DNA from: JAAZGD01 sp964383845
GTDB taxonomy: Bacteria; Bacillota; Clostridia; Peptostreptococcales; Anaerovoracaceae
Reading direction: 5' to 3'
Length of the DNA stretch: 64,000 nucleotides
Assembly (NCBI GenBank): GCA_964383845.1
Contig: CAYLIF010000001.1
Span: 100,940 to 164,939 of the forward strand
Below are positions 25,089 through 33,859 of the stretch, in pieces. The position numbers and the translations under genes were made by a program. A model generated the notes under the pieces. The model was not told the origin of the DNA. It did not search any database and saw only the letters and a program-made list of their open reading frames with translations. The number at the start of each line of letters is the position of its first letter. Position 1 is the first letter of the stretch.

Positions 25089-26885
25089 ATGAAGGAAAAT
25101 TCCATACAGACTTTTCACGAAGGCAACAACTATAATGCTTACAATTTTTTTGGCTGCCACCCCCACCTTGAAGGTGTGGTTTTTAGAGTTTTCGCACCTT
25201 ATGCCAAAGAGATTTTCATTGTAGGAGATTTCAATCAATGGCAGCAAGTGGACCCTATGATAAAAAAAACAGCCTCAGGGATATGGGAAAAATTTGTCTC
25301 CAATGCTAAAGAACATCAAGGATATAAGTACTTTGTAATTGGAGAGGATGGAAGTTCTCGATATAAGGCAGATCCCTATGGATTTTATAGTGAAAAACGC
25401 CCTGACATGGCATCTAAAATTTATTTTTTGGAGGGCTATACTTGGGAGGACCAAAAGTGGATGGAGTCAAGGAATAAAAACTCTCTTTTGAGAATGCCTT
25501 TTAATATTTACGAAGTGCATTTAGATTCATTCAACCGCCAACTTAAAGGTTCCTACCAAGACTTCGGAGATGAATTAATCGCATATGTAAAGAGAATGGG
25601 TTATACACATTTGGAATTAATGCCAATAAGTGAGTATCCATACGACCCTTCTTGGGGTTACCAGGTAACGGGTTTTTATGCCCCTACCTCTCGATATGGA
25701 ACTCCGAAACAGCTTATGGCATTTATCGATAAATGCCATAGTGAAGGTCTTGGAGTTATACTTGATTGGGTGCCAGCCCATTTTCCAAAAGATGAAGCGG
25801 GACTGTATCGGTGGGATGGATCTCATTTATATGAATATAAGGATGAGAAGAAGAGGTATCACGAAAATTGGGGTACAGCAGTTTTCGATTGGGGTAAGGC
25901 AGAAGTTAAAAGTTTTTTAATTTCCAACGCACTGTATTGGCTTAGAGAGTTCCACTTTGATGGTATTCGTATGGATGCTGTATCATCAATGCTTTATTTG
26001 GACTACGATCGACAGGATGGTGAATGGCAAGCAAACATTTATGGGGGTAAAGAAAACTTGGAGGCCGTTGAGTTTCTAAAAACTTTAAACACAGTTGTGG
26101 GCAATGAGTTCCCACAAGTGTTAATGATAGCTGAAGAATCTACCGCATGGCCTAGGATAACAACTCCTGTTCATCAAGGAGGGATGGGTTTTGACTATAA
26201 ATGGAACATGGGTTGGATGAATGACACTCTTAAATATATGAGTCTGGGAGATGAGGACAGAAAACATAATTCACAGCTTCTCACATTTTCTATTACCTAC
26301 GCTTTTGGTGAAAACTATATATTGCCGTTTTCTCACGATGAAGTAGTTCATTTAAAAAAATCTCTTCTTGGGAAGATGCCTGGGGGGAAGGAGGAAATGC
26401 TTGAAAACTTAAGAGCGATGATGGGGTATATGATGGCTCATCCAGGTAAAAAGTTACTATTTATGGGTGGAGAGCTAGCTCAAGAAAAGGAATGGGATTT
26501 TGATGGTTCTTTACAATGGGATCTTTTAGAAAAAGAGGATCACAGAGCATTTCATCAATTTATGAAAAGCCTCAACCATTTCTATAAGGAAAGTAGCAGC
26601 CTTTGGGAAAGGGATACTGAAGAAGAAGGTTTTCAATGGGTTAATATAGAGGAAGCAAAAGAAGGGATACTTTCTTTTCAAAGAAAAAACCTCAAAGGAG
26701 AGCCACTAATTATTATCGCTAATTTCACAGGCGTAACTGCAAAAAACTTAGCTCTCCCAGCTTGGGATGGCACGTATGAGGTAGCATTCTCAACATCACG
26801 TAATTTGGGTGGAATATCCATAACTGAGAAAGGGATAACTATTCCCCCCTATACAACTGGATTCATAAGAAGGGAGGATCATTAA
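25089..26885 (+). CDS. glgB: 1,4-alpha-glucan branching enzyme GlgB
   Basis: A 598-residue GH13 enzyme that introduces alpha-1,6 branches into glycogen. An N-terminal carbohydrate-binding module ('FRVFAPYAKEIFIVGDFNQW') precedes the catalytic barrel. Family motifs are 'LIAYVKRMGYTHLELMPI', 'VILDWVPAHFP', the nucleophile Asp296 in 'GIRMDAVSSMLYLDY', the acid/base Glu349 in 'MIAEESTAWP', and 'LPFSHDEVVH'. At 598 residues it is the short form. It leads the operon; glgC starts directly after its stop. Confidence 0.94.
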   Translation: MKENSIQTFHEGNNYNAYNFFGCHPHLEGVVFRVFAPYAKEIFIVGDFNQWQQVDPMIKKTASGIWEKFVSNAKEHQGYKYFVIGEDGSSRYKADPYGFYSEKRPDMASKIYFLEGYTWEDQKWMESRNKNSLLRMPFNIYEVHLDSFNRQLKGSYQDFGDELIAYVKRMGYTHLELMPISEYPYDPSWGYQVTGFYAPTSRYGTPKQLMAFIDKCHSEGLGVILDWVPAHFPKDEAGLYRWDGSHLYEYKDEKKRYHENWGTAVFDWGKAEVKSFLISNALYWLREFHFDGIRMDAVSSMLYLDYDRQDGEWQANIYGGKENLEAVEFLKTLNTVVGNEFPQVLMIAEESTAWPRITTPVHQGGMGFDYKWNMGWMNDTLKYMSLGDEDRKHNSQLLTFSITYAFGENYILPFSHDEVVHLKKSLLGKMPGGKEEMLENLRAMMGYMMAHPGKKLLFMGGELAQEKEWDFDGSLQWDLLEKEDHRAFHQFMKSLNHFYKESSSLWERDTEEEGFQWVNIEEAKEGILSFQRKNLKGEPLIIIANFTGVTAKNLALPAWDGTYEVAFSTSRNLGGISITEKGITIPPYTTGFIRREDH

Positions 26886-28037
26886 ATGTCATACGTTAAT
26901 ACAAAAGAAACTATTGCAATGCTGTTGGCTGGCGGTCAGGGAAGTCGATTAGGAAGCTTAACTGATAAGGTTGCAAAACCTGCTGTTCATTTTGGCGGCA
27001 AATATCGAATCATTGACTTTCCTCTATCAAACTGTGTTAATTCTGGAATAGATACCATTGGCGTTTTAACCCAATACCAGCCTTTGGAATTAAATGCATA
27101 CATTGGAAGCGGCCAACCTTGGGATCTTGACAGGCTTTACGGTGGTGTGACAATACTACCCCCTTACGTTAAGGGAAAAGCAGGGGAATGGTATAAGGGG
27201 ACTGCCAATGCCATCTATCAGAATATACATTATATTGAGCTCTATGACCCGGAATATGTCTTTATTCTTTCTGGAGACCATATCTACAAAGCGAATTACC
27301 GATTGATGCTAGATTATCACAAAGAAAAAAAATCCGATTGTACCATAGCAGTTATAGATGTACCTCTTCAAGACGCATCTCGTTTTGGTGTAATGAGCGT
27401 TAAGGATGATTTAAGAATATATGAATTCCAGGAAAAGCCAGCTGAACCCAAAAGCACTCTTGCTTCAATGGGAGTATATGTGTTTACTTGGAAAAAACTC
27501 AAAGAATACCTTAAACTGGATGAAAAAAATCCCCATTCGGGCAATGATTTTGGTAAGAATATTATCCCCATGATGATAGATGAAGGAGAGAATATATTTG
27601 CCTATGAGTATAAAGGGTATTGGAAGGATGTAGGAACCATACAAGCTCTTTGGGAATCCAATATGGATATACTGGACAAAGACAAAGGAATTGATCTCGA
27701 TGATCCTCGATGGAAAATTTATTCCAGAAACGCAGTTTTACCCCCTCACTATATAGGGAATAATGCCTTTCTTAAAAATTCTCTTGTTACAGAGGGCTGC
27801 TTTGTTGAAGGAACTGTAGACCATAGCATTCTTTTTCCTGGTGTCACTGTTGAAGCAGGAGCAACAATATTAAATTCTATTATTATGCCGCGGGCTAAAG
27901 TTTTGACAAATGCAAAAGTAGAGTATTCCATTGTTATGCCTGATGCTATTGTGCCAAGAGAAGCTCACGTTGGTCACGTAGCAACTCCCAATGAAGTTGA
28001 TGGTGGCATAACCGTATTTTCAGGGAAGGAGAAATAA
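26886..28037 (+). CDS. glgC: Glucose-1-phosphate adenylyltransferase GlgC
   Basis: A 383-residue ADP-glucose pyrophosphorylase, the committed step of glycogen synthesis. It shows 'AMLLAGGQGSRLGSLTDKVAKPAVHFGGKYRIIDF'-type N-terminus with the conserved 'GGQGSRL' loop, 'ILSGDHIYKANY', 'VMSVKDDLRIYEFQEKP' and 'GYWKDVGTI', followed by a C-terminal left-handed beta-helix. The next gene, glgD, is its paralogue and probable regulatory partner, as in other Firmicutes where GlgC and GlgD form a heterotetramer. Confidence 0.95.
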   Translation: MSYVNTKETIAMLLAGGQGSRLGSLTDKVAKPAVHFGGKYRIIDFPLSNCVNSGIDTIGVLTQYQPLELNAYIGSGQPWDLDRLYGGVTILPPYVKGKAGEWYKGTANAIYQNIHYIELYDPEYVFILSGDHIYKANYRLMLDYHKEKKSDCTIAVIDVPLQDASRFGVMSVKDDLRIYEFQEKPAEPKSTLASMGVYVFTWKKLKEYLKLDEKNPHSGNDFGKNIIPMMIDEGENIFAYEYKGYWKDVGTIQALWESNMDILDKDKGIDLDDPRWKIYSRNAVLPPHYIGNNAFLKNSLVTEGCFVEGTVDHSILFPGVTVEAGATILNSIIMPRAKVLTNAKVEYSIVMPDAIVPREAHVGHVATPNEVDGGITVFSGKEK

Positions 28038-28038
28038 C

Positions 28039-29163
28039 ATGGAAAGTGTATTAGGAGTGGTTTTTGCATATAGCGAGAGAGCTGCAATGCGAGAGTTAAC
28101 GAAAATAAGAACCTTGGCCAGCCTTCCGATTGCAGGAAAGTATCGAGTTATAGACTTTATCTTATCTGGCTTTGTTAACTCCAACATTTATGACATTTCT
28201 CTTATAACAACAAATAATTATAATTCCCTGGTAGACCACGTGGGATCTGGAAGAGACTGGGATTTGACCCGGAAGATTGGTGGTGTAAGAATTCTTTCCC
28301 CATTCTCTGGTGAAAACAGTGTTGATGGTGTCTACAAAGGGACATTAGATGCACTGCACAGAAATCTTAGTTCCATTAAAAGGTCTCATGCCCAACATGT
28401 AGTTTTAACTGGTAGCTCTATAGTTTGTAATATAGATTACAGAGAATTAGTGGAAAACCACATTGCTAGCCATGCAGATATTACAGTTGTGTATACTAAA
28501 TCTATGAATGGTGGCAAGACGGTTCCAAGAGGCGTCTCTATAATCGAGATGGACGAAAACCAACGTGTTCAGAATTTGAAGATCAATGAGGACGATGTTA
28601 AACTGCAGGATGTAAATTGGTCATTAGATATTTTTGTTATTAAGAAGGCTTTGTTGGAGACCTTAGTGGCTGATGCTGTTTCAGTGGGCTTAAAAGACTT
28701 TAACCAAGACATATTGAAACGGTTAGCGGGAACTCTAAATATCCAAGGAGTAGAAAGCGAAGATCAGTTCTTTGAGATAAGTAATATAAAAGGCTACATG
28801 CAGGCCAATATGAATTTTTTGAAAAAAGAATACAGAGACAAGGCCTTTGAAAAACCAGTGTTTACCAAGGTAAAGGATAGTTTCCCTACATTATATAAGG
28901 ATGGGTGCTACGTGAAAAACTCCCTTATTGCAGATGGCTGTAAAATAGAAGGCCATGTGGAGAACTCTATTATTTCTCGTGGTGTTCGTGTAGAACATTC
29001 TGCTGTAGTAAAGAACTCCATAATTATGCAAAATACCGACATACAAAGTGGTGCTAGAGTTGAATATGTAATTTCGGACAAAGACGTTATTGTAAGAGAA
29101 GGAAGAGAAGTTATTGGCCACGATAAATATCCTCTTCTTTTGGCAAAGAAGAGTATTGTATAA
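28039..29163 (+). CDS. glgD: GlgD, regulatory subunit of glucose-1-phosphate adenylyltransferase
   Basis: A 374-residue GlgC paralogue. It keeps the overall nucleotidyltransferase plus beta-helix layout, but the N-terminal nucleotide loop (GGQGSRL in GlgC) has degenerated: 'VVFAYSERAAMRELTKIRTLASLPIAGKY' lacks the Gly-rich signature. 'VLTGSSIVCNIDYRELV' also replaces the catalytic SGDHIY region. This fits the non-catalytic GlgD subunit of Firmicutes, which modulates GlgC. It starts one base after glgC and ends two bases before glgA. Confidence 0.92.
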   Translation: MESVLGVVFAYSERAAMRELTKIRTLASLPIAGKYRVIDFILSGFVNSNIYDISLITTNNYNSLVDHVGSGRDWDLTRKIGGVRILSPFSGENSVDGVYKGTLDALHRNLSSIKRSHAQHVVLTGSSIVCNIDYRELVENHIASHADITVVYTKSMNGGKTVPRGVSIIEMDENQRVQNLKINEDDVKLQDVNWSLDIFVIKKALLETLVADAVSVGLKDFNQDILKRLAGTLNIQGVESEDQFFEISNIKGYMQANMNFLKKEYRDKAFEKPVFTKVKDSFPTLYKDGCYVKNSLIADGCKIEGHVENSIISRGVRVEHSAVVKNSIIMQNTDIQSGARVEYVISDKDVIVREGREVIGHDKYPLLLAKKSIV

Positions 29164-29165
29164 GC

Positions 29166-32090
29166 ATGAAACTAGTATTTATTAGTTCCGAAGGTACACC
29201 TTTTTCAAAAACTGGTGGGCTTGGAGACGTTATTGGTGCACTACCAAAGGCACTTAAAAATCGAAAAATAGATGTAAAGGTGATTCTGCCTCTTTATAAA
29301 AGTGTCCATGAAAAATATAAGGAACACTTGGAATTAGTGGCTGAATTTACCGTTCTTCTGAACTGGAGAAAGAGACCTTGCAGAGTATTTAGTTATTGCC
29401 TAGAAGGGTTAGAATATTGGTTTATTGAAGGACAAGATTATTTTGATCGTGATAAGATTTATGGTTATGATGATGATGGAGAAAGATTTGCTTTTTTTTC
29501 AAAAGCTGTGTTAGATCTTTTAGCAGAAATTGACTATTCTCCAGATATACTGCATTTGTCGGATTGGCAAACGGGACTTGTTCCTGTGCTACTAGAAACA
29601 GCCTACAAGGAAAAAGATGGGTACAGCAATTTGAAAACCGTGCTTACCATTCATAATATTGATTACCAAGGAATCTGTTCCTTGGATTTTGTTGATGAAG
29701 TGCTTGGGTTAGGAGAAGAAGCTAAAAATATTCTTACTCACCAAGGGCAAACCAACTTTCTAAAAGGAGGAATAGTTTCCTGTGATAGGTTAACAACTGT
29801 GAGTCCAACCTACGCAAAAGAAATTACAAGCTCCGAATATGGCGGTGGTCTAGAAGAAGTAATAGCAGAAGAAAAAAGAAAACTAACTGGAATTTTAAAT
29901 GGCATAGATACTTACTTCTATGATCCCCAAAGGGATTATTGCATAGTAGAGAACTATAGCAAGAACTCATTAGAAGGCAAGTCTAAGTGTAAGGAATTCC
30001 TCCAACAAAAAAATAATCTTGAAGTAAATAAGGATGTTCCATTGCTAGCAATGGTTACAAGACTTACTGAGCAAAAGGGGATTGACTTAGTTGTATCTAG
30101 TTTCGAAAAAATTATGGATATGGGTTTCCAATTTGTACTCCTAGGCTCTGGAGACAATAGAATGGAAGACTTTTTCCTTAAGCAATCAAAGTTATATCCG
30201 GGAAAAGTTTTTGTTCAAATAGGCTTCGATGCGGTTTTGGCCCAACAAATATATAGTGGCGCAGATTTATTCTTGATGCCGTCTTTGAAAGAACCATGTG
30301 GATTAGCACAAATGATAAGCGCTCGTTATGGAACCCCCTCAATTGTACGAAAAACTGGTGGGTTGTCAGACACTATTAGACCACTTACTAGTTGTCAGGA
30401 AATTGATTTTGAAAAAGGTAATGGATTTGTTTTTAATGATAAAACAAGAGATTCTCTTCTTGGGGCATTAGATCAGGCAAGACGATGCTATGAAGACAAA
30501 GGCAACTTCAAAGTTTTAATCCAAAGGCTTATGGAAGAAGATTTTTCTTGGGATAAAGGAGCACTAGAGTATCAACTTCTTTATGAAGATTTAATAAATG
30601 AAGACGAAGAAGAATCTAAGGGGAAGGCTCCATATTGGCTTGGGGAGGGAATAATGTACCAAATTTTCCCTGATAGGTTTAATAGAAGCACTAAGTATGA
30701 GATTCCGCATATTGATAAAAATTATATTTTACGAGAAGATTGGGGAGGAGAACCCCATAAGGGCCCATTTGAAGATGGTGTGTGGAACAAAGAGTTTTTT
30801 GGGGGCAACCTAAGAGGAATTATAGAAAAGCTAGATTATCTTCTAGAACTAGGGGTAACAGTTATTTATTTAAATCCAATATTTGAAGCATTTTCTAACC
30901 ACAGATATGACACTGCTAACTATATGGAAATCGATCCTATGTTGGGAACAACTGAGGATTTTGAAGAATTGTGTAATTCTGCAAAAAAACTAGGTATGAG
31001 AATTATACTTGATGGAGTGTTTAATCATACTGGCAGTGACAGTATATATTTTAATAAAGATGGACGATATCCTGTTGTTGGGGCATACCAAAGCAAAGAA
31101 TCTGTCTATTTCCCTTGGTACCACTTTGAAGAATTTCCTGATAAATACCATAGCTGGTGGGGAATCGAAACTTTACCTGCTGTCAATGAAACTGAACCAT
31201 CATACATAGACTATATTGCTAGAGGCGATAATTCTGTTGTTCGCCACTGGATGAGAAAAGGATCTTCAGGCTTTCGACTTGATGTAGTGGATGAGCTTCC
31301 AGATGCATTTCTCGACCAGCTTACGCAAGTTATAAAGGAAGAAAAACAAGATGGCTGTGTTATTGGAGAGGTTTGGGAAGATGCTTCCAACAAAATTGCT
31401 TATGGATCAAAAAGAAAGTACTTTAAGGGTAAGCAGTTGGATAGTGTTATGAATTATCCTCTCAAGGATGAGCTGGTAGAGTACCTAAACAATCATCAGC
31501 AGGGTGAAATTTTTTCTAAAGGAATGACAAAACTATGGGAAAATTATCCTCGTAGGGCTTTCAAGCATTTAATGAACATACTAAGTACCCATGATACAAA
31601 AAGAATTCTTACTGTTCTAGAAGATGCAAGCAATAATAGAATAGAGACCCTTGGAAAGTATCGGATTGCCCTTTTAATCTGGGCATTTATGCCTGGCATT
31701 CCATGCATCTACTATGGCGACGAATGGGGTTACAGGGGAGGGAAGGAACCAGAGAACAGAAGATGTTTTGTTCAAGGAGAAGGTGACAAAGAAATCAATG
31801 AAATTTTTAGAGAAATTCTCAGTTTCAGAAGAGGGATTGATAACATTGGAGATTTGGAATATTCTCCATATATAGGAGAGGTTGGACTATTTGGATTTAT
31901 CAGAAGAGGTCAAAATCATGTTTTGTTGGTTATAGTAAATAGCGGTGAAGAGCGTTCATTTATTTGGGAACCAGAAAGAGGTCAAGAGATTGTAGCTAAA
32001 CTGGAATTTAGGGTTGAGGAGTACTCTCCATTTAAATATACATTAAAAAAACACGGAGGCCTTGTAGTTTATATGAAGACAGGCCAGTAA
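29166..32090 (+). CDS. glgA: Glycogen synthase GlgA fused to a GH13 alpha-amylase-type domain
   Basis: A 974-residue bifunctional-looking protein, about twice the usual GlgA length. Residues 1 to about 480 are a GT5 ADP-glucose glycogen synthase with 'KTGGLGDV' (Lys15) and the C-terminal 'MPSLKEPCGLAQMISARYGT'. After an acidic linker ('NEDEEESKGKAP') residues about 492-974 form a GH13 domain: 'GIMYQIFPDRFNR', 'ILDGVFNHTG', nucleophile Asp706 in 'GFRLDVVDE', acid/base Glu735 in 'GEVWED' and the His809-Asp810 pair in 'LSTHDTKR'. All three GH13 catalytic acids are present, so the domain should be active, probably neopullulanase- or cyclomaltodextrinase-like. No frameshift or internal start marks the junction. 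Confidence 0.9.
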   Translation: MKLVFISSEGTPFSKTGGLGDVIGALPKALKNRKIDVKVILPLYKSVHEKYKEHLELVAEFTVLLNWRKRPCRVFSYCLEGLEYWFIEGQDYFDRDKIYGYDDDGERFAFFSKAVLDLLAEIDYSPDILHLSDWQTGLVPVLLETAYKEKDGYSNLKTVLTIHNIDYQGICSLDFVDEVLGLGEEAKNILTHQGQTNFLKGGIVSCDRLTTVSPTYAKEITSSEYGGGLEEVIAEEKRKLTGILNGIDTYFYDPQRDYCIVENYSKNSLEGKSKCKEFLQQKNNLEVNKDVPLLAMVTRLTEQKGIDLVVSSFEKIMDMGFQFVLLGSGDNRMEDFFLKQSKLYPGKVFVQIGFDAVLAQQIYSGADLFLMPSLKEPCGLAQMISARYGTPSIVRKTGGLSDTIRPLTSCQEIDFEKGNGFVFNDKTRDSLLGALDQARRCYEDKGNFKVLIQRLMEEDFSWDKGALEYQLLYEDLINEDEEESKGKAPYWLGEGIMYQIFPDRFNRSTKYEIPHIDKNYILREDWGGEPHKGPFEDGVWNKEFFGGNLRGIIEKLDYLLELGVTVIYLNPIFEAFSNHRYDTANYMEIDPMLGTTEDFEELCNSAKKLGMRIILDGVFNHTGSDSIYFNKDGRYPVVGAYQSKESVYFPWYHFEEFPDKYHSWWGIETLPAVNETEPSYIDYIARGDNSVVRHWMRKGSSGFRLDVVDELPDAFLDQLTQVIKEEKQDGCVIGEVWEDASNKIAYGSKRKYFKGKQLDSVMNYPLKDELVEYLNNHQQGEIFSKGMTKLWENYPRRAFKHLMNILSTHDTKRILTVLEDASNNRIETLGKYRIALLIWAFMPGIPCIYYGDEWGYRGGKEPENRRCFVQGEGDKEINEIFREILSFRRGIDNIGDLEYSPYIGEVGLFGFIRRGQNHVLLVIVNSGEERSFIWEPERGQEIVAKLEFRVEEYSPFKYTLKKHGGLVVYMKTGQ

Positions 32091-32112
32091 AGATATCGAA
32101 AGGAAAATACGG

Positions 32113-32838
32113 ATGAATAATTATCAAGAAGAAATAGAAAAAAGAGTAGATTTTATTCGAAAAGTTTTAAAAGAAAGCGGAGCCAAAGGCATTATCTTTG
32201 GAAATAGCGGCGGGAAAGACTGTGCTTTAGCAGGAATACTATGTAAGATGGCCTGTGAAGATACCGTCGCTGTAATGATGCCTTGCGAATCCACTCGAAA
32301 CTTCGGAGAAGATTTAGAAGATGGGAAAGCTCTTGCTCAAGCTTTCAGAATTGAAAATAGAATTGTGGATTTAACGGAAAGCAAAAAGGCAATTATAGCT
32401 GCATCAAAAGGTGTATCAGAACTTTCTCCAACTGCTATTTCAAACATAGCTCCAAGGCTTAGGATGACAACCTTATACTTGATAGGCCAATCAGAAAACA
32501 GATTGGTAGCAGGTACTGGTAATGCCAGTGAGAGATATATGGGATATTTTACAAAATGGGGAGATGGTGCTTATGATTTTAACCCCATTTCTGATTTGAC
32601 GACTACAGAAATATATCCTTTGCTAAGGTATTTAAAGGCACCTGAGAATATAATAAATAAAGCTCCTTCTGCAGGCCTTTTTGAAGGACAAACTGACGAA
32701 CTAGAGATGGGAGTTACATATAAAGCCATTGATCAATATATAAGAAAGGGAGAAGGCCAGGCTGTAGATATTGAAATAATTCAGAGATACCATAATAGGA
32801 CAGAACACAAAAGAAAAGCTGCGCTTAATTACAAGTAG
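32113..32838 (+). CDS. nadE: NH3-dependent NAD+ synthetase
   Basis: A 241-residue enzyme of the N-type ATP pyrophosphatase family that amidates nicotinate adenine dinucleotide to NAD+. The PP-loop reads 'GNSGGKDCALAG' rather than the usual SGGxDS, with Cys in place of the final Ser. 'RLVAGTGNASERYMGYFTKWGDGAYDFNPI' and 'KAPSAGLFEGQTDE' are typical of NadE. No glutaminase domain is present, so ammonia is the expected donor. It follows glgA by 22 bases in the same direction, with a good AAAGGA site. Confidence 0.85.
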   Translation: MNNYQEEIEKRVDFIRKVLKESGAKGIIFGNSGGKDCALAGILCKMACEDTVAVMMPCESTRNFGEDLEDGKALAQAFRIENRIVDLTESKKAIIAASKGVSELSPTAISNIAPRLRMTTLYLIGQSENRLVAGTGNASERYMGYFTKWGDGAYDFNPISDLTTTEIYPLLRYLKAPENIINKAPSAGLFEGQTDELEMGVTYKAIDQYIRKGEGQAVDIEIIQRYHNRTEHKRKAALNYK

Positions 32839-32849
32839 GAGGCGGGATC

Positions 32850-33800
32850 ATGCAAAAGGGTAAAATGCTTAAACCTGGAGATACTATTGGCTTAATTTCA
32901 CCAGCAAGCCCATCTGAACACAAAAGTGAGATAATTAGGGCTGTGGAATATTGGACAGAAAAAGGTTTTAAAGTCATAGTGGGTAAAAATGTAAACAAAA
33001 CAAAGGGTTTTGTAGCAGCCTGTGAGGAAGATAGGGCGGCGGATATGAACGAAATGTTTCGACGTGATGATATAGACGGAGTTTTCGTTACCCAAGGGGG
33101 TTACGGATCTGCTCAGCTTTTTTCACATTTGGATTTCGATGTCATCAAGAATAATCCCAAAGTTTTCACAGGATTTAGTGATATCACGTCTCTTCATATA
33201 ATGTTGGGAAAATTTTCTGATTTAGTTACTTTTCACGGGCCAGGACTGGCTAGGTTTAATTCCCAAGATTTAACTGAGTATACAGAAAAATATTTTCATA
33301 AGGCCATATTATCGCCAGAGCCTATCGGAGAAATACCCTTAGCAAACCCTGAAAAGTGGATTTATGCAATGACTCAAGGAACTGCCGAGGGGGAATTAAC
33401 TGGGGGTAATCTTACTTTGGTCTGTGCAACTTTGGGTACTCCCTATGAAATTGAAACTAGAGGTAAAATACTTCTTCTTGAAGAAGTAGATCAAGAACCC
33501 TGGGTAATGGATCATTGTTTATCTCACTTGAGGAATGCGGGAAAATTAAAAGATATTAAAGGGATTGTAATCGGAGAATGCCATAATTGTGAACCCTATA
33601 AGAATAATCCCGGTTTCCTGTGCGACACAGGTATCGAAGATGTTTTTACTTACTACTTTTCAAAATTAAATGTGCCTGTTTTATATGGACTTCCTTTAGG
33701 CCATACAAAAGATATTGCCACTTTACCCTTAGGAGTTGCAGTGCGAATATCAAGCGATGATAAAACATTAACTGTATTAGAAAGTGGCGTTACTGCCTAA
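32850..33800 (+). CDS. LD-carboxypeptidase (peptidase S66 family)
   Basis: A 316-residue serine peptidase of the LdcA/MccF family, which trims the terminal D-Ala from muropeptide tetrapeptides or cleaves microcin-like acyl-aminoacyl adenylates. Signatures are 'GDTIGLISPASPSE', 'FVTQGGYGSAQLF', the nucleophile Ser110 in 'GFSDITSLH', the glutamate in 'LLLEEVDQEPWVMD' and the histidine in 'LPLGHTKDIATLPLG'. There is no signal peptide, so it is cytoplasmic. Its position directly before an oligopeptide importer suggests it acts on imported or recycled peptides. GGAGGCGGG precedes the ATG. Confidence 0.88.
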   Translation: MQKGKMLKPGDTIGLISPASPSEHKSEIIRAVEYWTEKGFKVIVGKNVNKTKGFVAACEEDRAADMNEMFRRDDIDGVFVTQGGYGSAQLFSHLDFDVIKNNPKVFTGFSDITSLHIMLGKFSDLVTFHGPGLARFNSQDLTEYTEKYFHKAILSPEPIGEIPLANPEKWIYAMTQGTAEGELTGGNLTLVCATLGTPYEIETRGKILLLEEVDQEPWVMDHCLSHLRNAGKLKDIKGIVIGECHNCEPYKNNPGFLCDTGIEDVFTYYFSKLNVPVLYGLPLGHTKDIATLPLGVAVRISSDDKTLTVLESGVTA

Positions 33801-33859
33801 TCCACTTTCTTTAATTATATTTCATAAGTTTTTAGCAAGTGTTTTAAAGCAGGTAAGAA

